Source of the DNA: G963677445 sp963678275
Lineage (GTDB): Bacteria; Bacteroidota; Ignavibacteria; Ignavibacteriales; Melioribacteraceae
Direction of reading: 5' to 3'
Assembly: GCA_963678275.1 (NCBI GenBank)
Contig: OY782765.1
Location: 2,604,001 to 2,668,000 of the forward strand
Length of the DNA: 64,000 nt
In this document: positions 53,585-62,596 of the stretch, piece after piece
Layout of the letters: each line of letters begins with the position of its first letter
Position numbering within the stretch: position 1 is the stretch's first letter
Made by a program: the position numbers and the translations under genes
The notes under the pieces: generated by a model
Databases searched by the model: none
Told to the model about the DNA's origin: nothing
Seen by the model: the letters and a program-made list of their open reading frames with translations, nothing else

Positions 53585-55051
53585 TTAATTGAGAATGGCT
53601 TCCCTGGTATATTCTCCGTTAGCAACCTTCTCCGCCGAAAAATATGCCAGCCTGACAAGTTTTTCAAAGAGGGGCGGATTCAGGGTTTCCGGTGTATCTG
53701 TTACCTGGTGAAGATGTTTATATGAGTTGGAAGTGACAAAATAGGCGCAGGGTATCCCTTCCCGGTGGAAAGGTGTCGCGTCTGCGCCTCCGCCGCTCCA
53801 TGTAGCGTCGATCATCATCTTTGTATTCAGGGAATCGGTTTTATTTATCATACTCCATAATTCAGGAACCGATTTTCCATTCCCGACTCTAATGGAATCG
53901 CCGGTTCCCACACAGTCAAAATTAAACATGGCAATAATTTTTTCATAAGGGACAGGTGAATTTTTCACGAAGTTGAAAGCTCCTTCCAGCCCCGACTCCT
54001 CAGCGGCAAACAGCACAAAGATCATTGATCTTTTCGGCTTCATATCGGGATTAGCGAAAGCTTCCGCCAGCGCTGTAACCGCAGCCGCGCCGGAAGCATT
54101 GTCATTCGCCCCGGGGAAATATGCCGGTCCCTGCCTGCCGACATGATCAAGATGCGCGCCAATGACGATATATTCAGCCTTAAGTTCCGGATCTATTCCT
54201 TCTATTTTGCCTGCAATATTCTGTGTCCGGCCTGAATTATTGTATTTTGTTTTGATGTTTATATTTGCCTTTTTACTAAGCTCAAAAGAGAGAGGTTTAT
54301 GGAGACTGTCTATTTTTTCTCTCGCTTCATCCAGACTTATATCACAGCCATGGAAAAGATCAGCGGCGAATGATGAGTCGATATGCGCCATAGGAAAATC
54401 GGGGAGATGTTCCTCCTCACCATGAGCTACGCTGCCGATTGGTTTTTTAATGAAATCGGTTGGGTGGGTAAGAAGTATTATCCCTTTAGCTCCGTGACTT
54501 TTCGCGACAGCGGCTTTAACGCGGGGTGTGGCGTCGGGCCAGCTTTTATCATCAATTTTCCATTTTGGATTATATTTGAATATCGCGGCTATCTTTCCAT
54601 TTACATCCACATTGGCATAATCATCATACCCGGCTTCTTCCGATGAAATTCCATAACCGCAAAAAACCACAGGCGCTGTGATATCTCCCGCGCCGGTAAA
54701 ACCGCGGCATATAAAATCATCCCCGATCTTATAATCCTTTACCTTTTTTTCTCCCTCGAAAAGCGCCATTGTGGGTTCACCGAGAATCTCATTGGTCTCC
54801 AGTTCAAAATATTGGTAATAATCTTCACCAAAGACAGGTTTCAAACCCGCTTTTATAAAACGATCTTTCCCATATTCAGAGGCCTTTTCATATCCTGCAG
54901 TTCCAGCGAGTCTGCCATCCAGCTCAGGAGAGGCAAGGTAATTAACTATATTTAATAATTTTTCGGAGGTTATCGATTCCGGTCCATATTCCGGAGCAGA
55001 ATTACATGATAGTAGTATAACTAATAGTATAAGTGAATATATTCGAGACAT
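53585..55051 (-). CDS. M28-family aminopeptidase lipoprotein with PA domain
   Basis: 488 residues with lipobox LLSC (Cys16). A PA-like insert (about 120-260) precedes the M28 core: AHLDHVGRQG (zinc His, Asp), PGANDNASGAAAVTALAEAF, FVLFAAEESGLEG (catalytic and zinc Glu), FNFDCVG, and a final SYKHLHQVTDT His. Exopeptidase in the periplasm or at the surface. The last codon (Asn) and the TAA stop lie in a TTAATTATTAATT tract, so the C-terminus borders or has been shaped by an AT-rich repeat unit (53545-53590). Confidence 0.92.
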   Translation of the reverse strand: MSRIYSLILLVILLSCNSAPEYGPESITSEKLLNIVNYLASPELDGRLAGTAGYEKASEYGKDRFIKAGLKPVFGEDYYQYFELETNEILGEPTMALFEGEKKVKDYKIGDDFICRGFTGAGDITAPVVFCGYGISSEEAGYDDYANVDVNGKIAAIFKYNPKWKIDDKSWPDATPRVKAAVAKSHGAKGIILLTHPTDFIKKPIGSVAHGEEEHLPDFPMAHIDSSFAADLFHGCDISLDEAREKIDSLHKPLSFELSKKANINIKTKYNNSGRTQNIAGKIEGIDPELKAEYIVIGAHLDHVGRQGPAYFPGANDNASGAAAVTALAEAFANPDMKPKRSMIFVLFAAEESGLEGAFNFVKNSPVPYEKIIAMFNFDCVGTGDSIRVGNGKSVPELWSMINKTDSLNTKMMIDATWSGGGADATPFHREGIPCAYFVTSNSYKHLHQVTDTPETLNPPLFEKLVRLAYFSAEKVANGEYTREAILN

Positions 55052-55181
55052 ATATTATCCATAGTTTATTTTCACCAACTTTCTAAAATAATAAAAAGAG
55101 AAGAATTTTACCGGGAGATAAATTTAAAATTGGAATGGGAATTATTCCTTTAATATTAAATTCTTAAAAATGATTTCGATT

Positions 55182-55701
55182 AGACTCTTATCACCACACT
55201 AACTCCAACATGTTGAGGATAATCCAGGGAGCAAAATTTGTCAAAAAGCCCTCTAATAAAATATTGTCGATAGTCAGGCCGCGATTCTAAATCCATAAGC
55301 TGATGGAGTCAGAAAAGAGAAGTTATCGATTAGCTCAAGGATAGTCCTCCCCCGTCTTCAAACACAGAGTGATGCCTATAGCAAAAAACACTTTGAATCC
55401 ACCCCTCTGCCACTGGCATCCCTATGGGGCGAAGGGGGATATTTATCGACAAATCCAAGTAATCAGAATGTCCCCCGCCGGAGGGGGTGGCAATGAAGCG
55501 TTCTTCTTCATTGACGGGGGAGGACACACCTCGAGTGACTACGAAACTTATACCTGGTAATAAAACTTTCTACTTGCTGATAAATTGCTTACCAATTTTC
55601 GTAGAATTTAACTTCTTATTGAATAAATCGCCTCCCGTTTTGACAGGGAACTTTTCCCCTTTGGGGTGTTTTCCTCAAGCTTTGCCTGGGGAAAATTTAG
55701 T
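55182..55701 (+). repeat. Long composite repeat R4-R5-R2-R7, copy 2 (about 520 bp)
   Basis: R4 from 55182 (ACTCTTATCACCACACTAAC), R5 arms at 55344-55356 and 55513-55525, R2 box at 55587-55629, and R7 (GACAGGGAACTTTTCCCC to TGGGGAAAATTTAG). Copy 1 is at 23601-24119. This copy has about 20 extra bases after the left R5 arm (55361-55383) and lacks the CCCATGGGGATGCAAGCAAGG segment of copy 1. The rest of the gap 55052-56120 holds an inverted R2 box (55708-55745) and a run of ACGAGTACGATTACGAG-like words (55780-55835). No gene seen. Confidence 0.8.
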
Positions 55702-55707
55702 CCATTA

Positions 55708-55745
55708 GCAGTTAAATTCTACGCAAAATGGCAAAATTCTATCGT
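55708..55745 (-). repeat. R2 box, inverted
   Basis: GTTAAATTCTACGCAAAATGGCAAAATTC on the plus strand, the reverse complement of the R2 core. It lies 78 bp after the direct R2 box at 55587-55629, so two boxes face each other here. Confidence 0.7.
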
Positions 55746-56040
55746 ACTCATGGAACAGGTACTCGTAATCGTCCTCGTTCCGAATAACCTGAGCGTTTTG
55801 GTAAAGACGAGTACGAAGTACGATTACGAGAACGAGTACGATTCTTTCTTCGAAGTCAATTTTTTTCTGGCTCTACAGGTTTATGATTTGGATTTCAATT
55901 TATTGGAAACAGTGTTTTTATAGGCATCTAAAAATCTTGAAAGGAATTTGTATCCCCTTAATTTTTCTATTACTATTACATCAAAGTCCCCCCGGTTCCC
56001 ATCACCCCAATAAAACTTGTAAAATCACTACTAATTGTAA

Positions 56041-56072
56041 AAAAAAAGGCGCCTGAAAAAAAGCGCCTGATA
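56041..56072 (-). terminator. Terminator of the 56121 gene
   Basis: On the minus strand, AGGCGC (56068-56063) pairs with GCGCCT (56052-56047) around a 10-nt loop and is followed by a nine-T run. Confidence 0.85.
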
Positions 56073-56120
56073 TTAAAATTAAAAATTCCTGAGTTTACTT
56101 ACAAACCTGGGAATATTTCT

Positions 56121-57698
56121 TTATTTCATATAAATCATTTTAACTGACTGATCAAATTTACCCGCCCTAATATTGCATATATATACACCGCTGGCGAGGT
56201 TAACCGGGGTGAATTCAGTTTCATAATAACCGGCCGGTTTTTCCTCATCCACCAGTATTTTTACAGATTGACCAAGTATATTGAATACTTCCACTTTTAC
56301 ATGTGTTTTTTCAGGAAGCTGGTATTTGATTAAGGTGGAGGGGTTAAATGGGTTGGGGTAGTTTTGAAACAGCTCAAATCCTTTTTGTATTCCTGATGCA
56401 TTTTCTTCAAATCGGGTTACAATAACTTCACCAAGATTTCCATTTACACTAACCTGGTCAACATACAGGGCAAATTCATAAAGTTGCCCTGCATATAAAA
56501 AACCTCCCTTTTCATCAGGGATGAATATTTCCGCGCTCGGGTTGTTTGACACTATTACGTCCGAATCTCCCCAAATAATATTTCCCAATGTATCAAACAT
56601 TTGCGCCCGAATGTGATCATTGTATTCATAAGCAAGAATTGTATTTCCGCCTGAAGAAGGAATTGCAAAAATGAAAGGGTAATAGAGACTGTCATTGCAG
56701 AGGGAATATCCTTCGGGAGTCAACAATTTTTCTCCATTTGCATTTGTAATTTGAAAATGAGGTATATTTCCCACACCATTATTTTTCCCAACCCAGAGTG
56801 AAATAAAATTAGCCTCATTTTCATATAAGAGAACCGGGGTATTGTAAAACAAACTATCAGCTATATGAATTCTCTGATTTTCCCAGGCGGGCGCTCCAAG
56901 CGAATCAACCTTGCGGAGGTACATATTCCAGTTCTCAGGCCAGTCCCCGTCGTATGTTTCGAAAACTATTCCTCCATCTTCCGCGGAGATCAGATTTCCA
57001 GGGTAATGTGAGGTGTCTGTGAGTAGAAGATTTCCCTGGTTGTCAAACCATTTCCAGAGGTCTTCTTCAACAAAAACAAATTTATCCTGCGAGGTTTTTA
57101 TAAGTTTAGGTTTTACCAGATGAGTTTTTACTATAACAAGCTTCCCACCTTCCCCCCATAATTTTTTCCCATTTGGGGCAATACGGTTGATCCTTACATC
57201 GGATATTGAATCTTTCCATGTTAGTACACATCCATATTCACCATCCTGAACGAGTGATTTGATCGATTGCATACCGGAATGTGTTGAATCGATCCAAAAA
57301 CCGGTATCTTTCCAAAGAAAATTGCCGAACTTATCGATCTTTTGTAATTTTAGTAAAGCATGCGTCCCATAGCTCATATCGCTATAAGAGATAATTAGAT
57401 TTCCCGCTCCATCAGGGATTGCCAGATCATAAGTCTGCATTGCCCTGGTTCCTTTGAGTTCAACACGTTCAGGCCATTCAAGGGCTCCATACTTATCAAC
57501 TTTCAATATGCCTGTTTTAGTCGGAGAGTTATATTTAAAAATAACATAACATCCGCCGGTTCCATCCCCGATAACTTTTATTGTGCTGCCGTAACCAATA
57601 ACATTGTGGCTATCGGGACTTGTGCTCCATTGTGAATAAATTATCCCCGGAGAAAAAGAGAAAACCAGAATAAACAGAATAAGGAAAGTTTTTTTCAT
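56121..57698 (-). CDS. Secreted beta-repeat protein with type IX sorting domain
   Basis: 525 residues with a signal peptide (MKKTFLILFILVFSFSPGIIYSQ). Residues 40-430 contain repeated short beta blades (GILKVDKYGALEWP, LKLQKIDKFGNFLWKD, RINRIAPNGKKLWGEGG, RKVDSLGAPAWENQRI) of the type found in propeller-like T9SS cargo. The tail FELFQNYPNPFNPSTLIKY to VKMIYMK is the sorting domain. No enzymatic motif is seen. It belongs with the proteins at 1149 and 57989 as secreted cargo. Confidence 0.82.
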   Translation of the reverse strand: MKKTFLILFILVFSFSPGIIYSQWSTSPDSHNVIGYGSTIKVIGDGTGGCYVIFKYNSPTKTGILKVDKYGALEWPERVELKGTRAMQTYDLAIPDGAGNLIISYSDMSYGTHALLKLQKIDKFGNFLWKDTGFWIDSTHSGMQSIKSLVQDGEYGCVLTWKDSISDVRINRIAPNGKKLWGEGGKLVIVKTHLVKPKLIKTSQDKFVFVEEDLWKWFDNQGNLLLTDTSHYPGNLISAEDGGIVFETYDGDWPENWNMYLRKVDSLGAPAWENQRIHIADSLFYNTPVLLYENEANFISLWVGKNNGVGNIPHFQITNANGEKLLTPEGYSLCNDSLYYPFIFAIPSSGGNTILAYEYNDHIRAQMFDTLGNIIWGDSDVIVSNNPSAEIFIPDEKGGFLYAGQLYEFALYVDQVSVNGNLGEVIVTRFEENASGIQKGFELFQNYPNPFNPSTLIKYQLPEKTHVKVEVFNILGQSVKILVDEEKPAGYYETEFTPVNLASGVYICNIRAGKFDQSVKMIYMK

Positions 57699-57934
57699 GT
57701 TTTACCCGCAAAAATATTTCTTAATTAAACTACCCCATCCACTCCTTTATGGCCGCAGTTTTTTTACGAATTATGTTAACAATAATAATACTTAAAGTCA
57801 AGAGATAATATAATGTATTTATTTATACCTGTTATACCAGTGTCTCTATATTTTATTTCAGATATATTATCTTTATTATGTGTTTGAATTTCTAAAAGCT
57901 AAATGGCTTACTTACTCTTCAATTTGAGAGCCCT

Positions 57935-57965
57935 AATAAAAAAGGCGCCCGAAATGAGCGCCTTT
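57935..57965 (-). terminator. Terminator of the subtilase gene
   Basis: AAAGGCGC (57941-57948) and GCGCCTTT (57958-57965) form a perfect 8-bp stem with a 9-nt loop. On the minus strand it is followed by TTTTATTAGGG. 23 bp after the subtilase stop. Confidence 0.8.
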
Positions 57966-57988
57966 TAAAATTTTACCAGGTGTAAAAA

Positions 57989-60823
57989 TTATTTAAGTAT
58001 CATCATCTTACGGATGGCTGAAAAGCTGCCGGCCTCGATGCGATAGAAATAAATTCCGCTGGAAAGATTTTCACCGTTAAACTTAACGCTGTATTCTCCC
58101 GGACGCATGTGGTTTTCAACAAGATTTGCCACCTCGCGCCCGAGGATATCAAATACCTTCAAACTAACCTCCGTATCTTCAACAACTGAAAAACGGATAG
58201 TTGTTTCAGGATTAAAAGGATTGGGATAATTCTGCGAAAGTGAATATTCCGCCGGAATTATGCCATCACCGGTTTCTTCAATACCCGTAACCAGCGAGGA
58301 ATATTTGTTTCTGGCGGCGACGACCGCGTCCGAAACATCAGGCAGGTAATACGCGGCGGCGACAACAAAGGCCACATCGATATAATCACCCGCGGGGATG
58401 TTATATGGCCCGCCGGAAACTGCCACGGAAATATCGGCGTCACTGATCGATGTGCTTGACACTCCGCTGGAAAGCATGGTCCATTTTTCCTGATCGGTGA
58501 AATCATTATAAATTTCAAATGGCGTTCCCGCGTTATCCAGTCCGTAAAATCCATAGTCTGTGGAAGAAATCAAAGCTGTGGCAATATATGTGCTGTCGGG
58601 AGAATTGTCTGTATTAAAGGCATATCCGAAATTATTTGTATTATCATATCCTACACTGTTGGCTTCATAATCAGACTCTTCAATATCCCAGTCAAAATAG
58701 AGCCCGGCATAAAGCCCGTTTATGGGATTGTCAGATGCGTTATACAAAATATATTTCATTACAACATAATTGTTATCTTCATCACCGCCGAAACTGAATG
58801 TATGCAGATCGGTTCTGATTCCCAGCTTCGCGCCGCCGGCATTATCATCATTAAAAATCGCGAAACCCTGTTCGTCGGCTACCGAACCGGGAGCTGAAAG
58901 AGTAAACTGACGGATTGTATTAAAATCATCATCGGCAAAATCGGTATTCTGACCTCTCACACAGTTAACCAGTTTGTCGGCTCCTGTGCCATACATAAAT
59001 CCCCCCTCATAAAGCAGGTTGGGGCCATCCATATATTTAAAGCCTTCACCCTGGGTATTGTTGTAATAATCATTAAAACCGATATTTCCTTTGCTGGTAA
59101 CCGTGACCCTGATATTGTTACCCGAAAGTGTAGCGTAAGATGGATTTATCATTACGGTCAGCCACTGGAAGGAGGAATATGATCCGTCAGTATATGTCAA
59201 TCTCAAATCAACTTCGGTATTAGTTGCGGCTCCGGAGGCTACCTGAAATGTAAAATGATTTCCTCCATTATCAAAAGCTGAGTTGGCGTTTACCGCTCCT
59301 GCCGACCATGAAGAATTCTGCAGAGTAACCGCCCCCGAAGATGTGGATATCTCTACATTAAGCGCTGAAACAGCGTCAAGGTAGTTGAACATATCGAGCG
59401 CTATTTCCACCTGTTCGCCCGGTTCGAGTATTCCGTCCCCGTCCCCCATATCAATAAATTCGGCCTCAATATAACGAACTGATTTTGACACTGTTTTGCC
59501 GAGAGTTTTGGCGGCGTTTACCCTTCCGCTTCCGAGCAAATATTCATAACCGGGATTCTGACCATCTATATTATCGCAGTTTACGCGGATAAGCTCGGCA
59601 ATCTGAAGCGCGTTATATGATGTATGTTCCGACATGGCGAGTCCCGCGAGTCCTGCCACAAATGGGGCAGACATTGACGTGCCGTTGGCAGTGGTGTAAT
59701 CATCATCCTGCCAGGTTGAATAGATCATGGAGCCGGGCGCCACAACATCGAGCCAGGTGCCATAATTTGAGGCTGACCAGCGGTTGTCTGTCTGGTTGCT
59801 CGCCCCGATTGAAAGAACACCGAAATAGTCAGCGGGATAAAATTCTTCTGTTGAATTGGAATTGCCGGATGAAGCGACAACCAGGGCTCCCTGTTCGATG
59901 GCGTAATCAACAATGTCTTTATTTGCCATTGAAAAAGGGGCGCCGCCCCAGCTCAAATTTATTACATCAGCTCCGTTATCCGCCGCGTAAATAATTCCCT
60001 GGTAACCATGTGATATAAGCGCGATACCGGTGTTGCTTCTGATATCATCCTGCGAAGTTTTAACCGGCATAATAGTACAGCTAAAACCTATCGACGCAAC
60101 CCCCACGCCGTTATTTGTAACCGCGGAAGCGATTCCCGCGACAAGACTGCCGTGATCGGGCTGATCTTCCATAGGATCATTATCGGGAGTTCCGGTAAGT
60201 CCGCCGAAATCCCATCCCCTGATATCATCGATATATCCATTGTTATCATCATCTACGCCGGGTGAGCCGTTGGCTTCCGCGCTGTTTTCCCAGATATTCG
60301 CGGCGAGATCGGGATGATCCCAGTCAACGCCGGTGTCATTTATGGCTATTACCACATCGCTGCTGCCGGTGTTGATATCCCAGGCTGCCTCGGCTTCGGT
60401 GATAGCCAGGCTATATTGTGTGCTGAATTCAGGATCGTTGGGAGTGAAAAATATTTCATCGAGGTACCAGGGGCCTGCCCATTCAATCTCAGGGTTTGAA
60501 TTGAGTTTGGAAGCCAGGAATTCCGCGTCATAAGGAGCGCTGAAATAAAGGGTAATATATTTATCCAGTTCGGATGAACTTCTTGTGGATTTGCTTTTGT
60601 GTTCGAATGATTTTTCCACCTGGTAAAAGCTGTATCTTTCCGCTTTCTCAGCGAGAAAACCGGGCATCTGAACAAAATCGCCCTGAGCGGTTTTTAATTT
60701 AACTATCAATCTGTCTGAAAAATAATATTTTCCATCTTTTTCTGTGACATTCGCTGCCAGTGTCATACCGGCGAACAGGAGAATCATGAGGAGAATATTT
60801 GCCTTCAAATGAAAAAGTTTCAT
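57989..60823 (-). CDS. Subtilisin-like serine protease (S8) with type IX sorting domain
   Basis: 944 residues from MKLFHLKANILLMIL; CGAGG lies 5 nt before this ATG. Signal peptide, prodomain to about 125, catalytic domain with AINDTGVDWDHPD (Asp163), DHGSLVAGIA (His224) and NGTSMSAPFVAGLAG (Ser383). A large beta-rich middle (about 450-850) shows no homology I can name. The end YSLSQNYPNPFNPETTIRF to RKMMILK is the sorting domain. It should be secreted across the outer membrane and degrade extracellular protein. Confidence 0.93.
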   Translation of the reverse strand: MKLFHLKANILLMILLFAGMTLAANVTEKDGKYYFSDRLIVKLKTAQGDFVQMPGFLAEKAERYSFYQVEKSFEHKSKSTRSSSELDKYITLYFSAPYDAEFLASKLNSNPEIEWAGPWYLDEIFFTPNDPEFSTQYSLAITEAEAAWDINTGSSDVVIAINDTGVDWDHPDLAANIWENSAEANGSPGVDDDNNGYIDDIRGWDFGGLTGTPDNDPMEDQPDHGSLVAGIASAVTNNGVGVASIGFSCTIMPVKTSQDDIRSNTGIALISHGYQGIIYAADNGADVINLSWGGAPFSMANKDIVDYAIEQGALVVASSGNSNSTEEFYPADYFGVLSIGASNQTDNRWSASNYGTWLDVVAPGSMIYSTWQDDDYTTANGTSMSAPFVAGLAGLAMSEHTSYNALQIAELIRVNCDNIDGQNPGYEYLLGSGRVNAAKTLGKTVSKSVRYIEAEFIDMGDGDGILEPGEQVEIALDMFNYLDAVSALNVEISTSSGAVTLQNSSWSAGAVNANSAFDNGGNHFTFQVASGAATNTEVDLRLTYTDGSYSSFQWLTVMINPSYATLSGNNIRVTVTSKGNIGFNDYYNNTQGEGFKYMDGPNLLYEGGFMYGTGADKLVNCVRGQNTDFADDDFNTIRQFTLSAPGSVADEQGFAIFNDDNAGGAKLGIRTDLHTFSFGGDEDNNYVVMKYILYNASDNPINGLYAGLYFDWDIEESDYEANSVGYDNTNNFGYAFNTDNSPDSTYIATALISSTDYGFYGLDNAGTPFEIYNDFTDQEKWTMLSSGVSSTSISDADISVAVSGGPYNIPAGDYIDVAFVVAAAYYLPDVSDAVVAARNKYSSLVTGIEETGDGIIPAEYSLSQNYPNPFNPETTIRFSVVEDTEVSLKVFDILGREVANLVENHMRPGEYSVKFNGENLSSGIYFYRIEAGSFSAIRKMMILK

Positions 60824-60961
60824 GAAAACCTCGTTTTTGTTGTGATTATTTATCGGCAATATAAATAATTAAATGAAAAAATAACAATACCAAATCATTC
60901 TCCTGTGGTTTATAACACAGAGTTATGAGAATATTTTCCAATAATTCACTTAAGGGGGCAG

Positions 60962-61031
60962 GGATTAGGAATTGGGAATTGGGAATTAGGAATTAGGAAT
61001 TAGGAATTGGGAATTGGGAATTGGGAATTGG
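60962..61031 (+). repeat. Heptamer tandem array GAATT(A/G)G
   Basis: About ten consecutive seven-base units (GAATTGG, GAATTAG) at 60962-61031. The heptamer matches the GAATTAC/GAATGAC runs near 8603, 8987 and 9185 in length and GAATT core. It stops exactly where an inverted R2 box begins. No reading frame. Confidence 0.85.
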
Positions 61032-61310
61032 TCCGTAAGAAGTTAAATTCTACGCAAAATGGCAAATTTTCAATTAATAATGTACAATGAACAATTGAAA
61101 AGACAATTGAAAAATATTCCATGATCTCAAAATTTTTTCTTGAAATAACGATTTTTCAATGGTTAATTTTCTCGCTGAAAGGCCCGATAAAAGAACCTTA
61201 TGTTTGATTTTTTAACTTTAACAGCCATCGAAATTTAACCTTATTGCCTTATTCAACCGGGGCATTATTTCCCGCGGATATCGCTGATTAACGCCGAAAA
61301 AGATATCTGA
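61032..61310 (-). repeat. Composite R3-TTAATT-R2 in inverted orientation
   Basis: Read on the plus strand: R2 box complement (AGTTAAATTCTACGCAAAATGG, 61032-61070), then AATTAATAATGTACAATG.. (AT tract, to about 61110), then the complement of R3 (TTTTTTAACTTTAACAGC, AACCTTATTGCC, CGCGGATATCGCTGATTAA). The order is the mirror of the plus-strand copies, so the composite moved or was duplicated as one unit. The gap 60824-61548 contains no gene. Confidence 0.65.
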
Positions 61311-61548
61311 ACAGGATTACAAAAATGAGAAAGATTTACAGGAACAGAAGATGCCCCGAAATCGAAATCGGTTTTGAAAAAATCAAAATAGCGGCAAGAG
61401 TATGAGTAAGATGGCTGGAAAGGAGACAGCGGGGCATCGATCCTCCGCGGCGGACTTGCCACCTGTCGTATTTGCTTCTGGTTCAGCCAGTCTATGAATC
61501 AGGAATTGATTTTATTTAGTGGTGCAACTTCGAATCTTTTCTATTTAC

Positions 61549-61569
61549 AATAGTGCCAAATGGCCCCTC
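61549..61569. repeat. Terminal inverted repeat, left arm
   Basis: Perfectly complementary to 63476-63496 over all 21 bases. The flanking outer bases do not pair. Confidence 0.95.
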
Positions 61570-61789
61570 GGGTTTTATCTTGATTTATGGTAGTATATAT
61601 ATTGTATTGTAATTATCATTTATTCATATACCGTTATAGTTATTGCTTTAATAAATATTCTATGCCATTGTTATTATGATATACTGATATATTATAATGG
61701 CTTTATCATAATTGATTATGATATGAATTTTCTGGCTTATTTTCATGCTTTATTTTTCTTTTTTATTGTCATTAATATATCCTTTTTTT

Positions 61790-62596
61790 TCATTTTTTCC
61801 TCTCGCTGGTTTCCTTTTCTTCCGGATTTAATTCTTTATACAACCGTATATATTGTTTGACTACGCTGACCGATCTGCCTGTTATTTCACATATTGACTC
61901 TTCATCCATTCCTTTTCTTACTAGTTTTCTGACTTGTTCATAATGTTTTATATACCTGTCCACGGCCTCCTGACTATGTTCCGTTTTTAACACTATATCT
62001 GCTGGCGATATTCCCTGTTCGTATAATGATATGATTATTGCCTTATGAGTAGGAAGACTTCCCTGGTCCAGCACATATCCTTTTAACGGTAGTATTTCTC
62101 CTGTCTTTTCTACATAGGCATCCAGATATTTTCTTATCGTTGACAAGCTGCGATTCATCAATACACTTACTTCCGCCCCTGTTAACAAGCCTCCCTGACT
62201 TTTTGCTTCTTTTATCAACCTTACCATTGTTTCTATATCTCTTGATTCACGGTGTCTATAGTTGCTGTTTCTGTCCCCCTTCTTATAATATATTCTTCGT
62301 TCTATATCCTCTTCGGTTATCAGGGGCAGTATTACTGTCGTTGTTTCATATTCCTCTGACTTCTTACCATAACTTTGACGCTGACCATTATCACTGGTTA
62401 CACGCATCACTATCTCTCCATTGCCTACACTTTCTTTTCCCGGATAATATTCCTTATGCAGTTCTTCTATATCTTCGGCCAGCATTTGCAATATTTTTCT
62501 CGATCCCAGTATTTTGTACTCTTCCTCTAGCAATCTTATCAAAGCTGTTCGGAATTGTTTCTTGTTCATACTCAAGTATCGGTCTCTCGGTTTCAT
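61790..62596 (-). CDS. DUF1670-like multi-HTH protein, second gene of the IR element
   Basis: 268 residues from ATG at 62596, which overlaps the upstream stop as ATGA. GGAGG lies 6 nt upstream; an earlier TTG at 62632 is less likely. Three HTH-like units: LLTGAEVSVLMNRSLSTIRKYLDAY (about 140-165), GISPADIVLKTEHSQEAVDRYIKHY (about 202-227), and GMDEESICEITGRSVSVVKQYIRLY (about 232-257), matched one-to-one with those in the first gene. An N-terminal helical part (KKQFRTALIRLLEEEYKILGSRKILQML) precedes them. It resembles what I recall of DUF1670. DNA binding is likely; catalysis is not visible. Confidence 0.7.
   Translation of the reverse strand: MKPRDRYLSMNKKQFRTALIRLLEEEYKILGSRKILQMLAEDIEELHKEYYPGKESVGNGEIVMRVTSDNGQRQSYGKKSEEYETTTVILPLITEEDIERRIYYKKGDRNSNYRHRESRDIETMVRLIKEAKSQGGLLTGAEVSVLMNRSLSTIRKYLDAYVEKTGEILPLKGYVLDQGSLPTHKAIIISLYEQGISPADIVLKTEHSQEAVDRYIKHYEQVRKLVRKGMDEESICEITGRSVSVVKQYIRLYKELNPEEKETSERKK

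Noticed and set aside
55666..55923. Plus-strand frame of 85 residues
   Set aside because: It reads through R7, an inverted R2 box and a low-complexity GAGTACGATTACG run.
60962..61031. CRISPR-like array
   Set aside because: Units are seven bases with no spacers and no cas genes nearby; it is a simple tandem array.
61265..61462. Minus-strand frame of 65 residues
   Set aside because: It lies in repeat-derived sequence (inverted R3 end) without a ribosome site.
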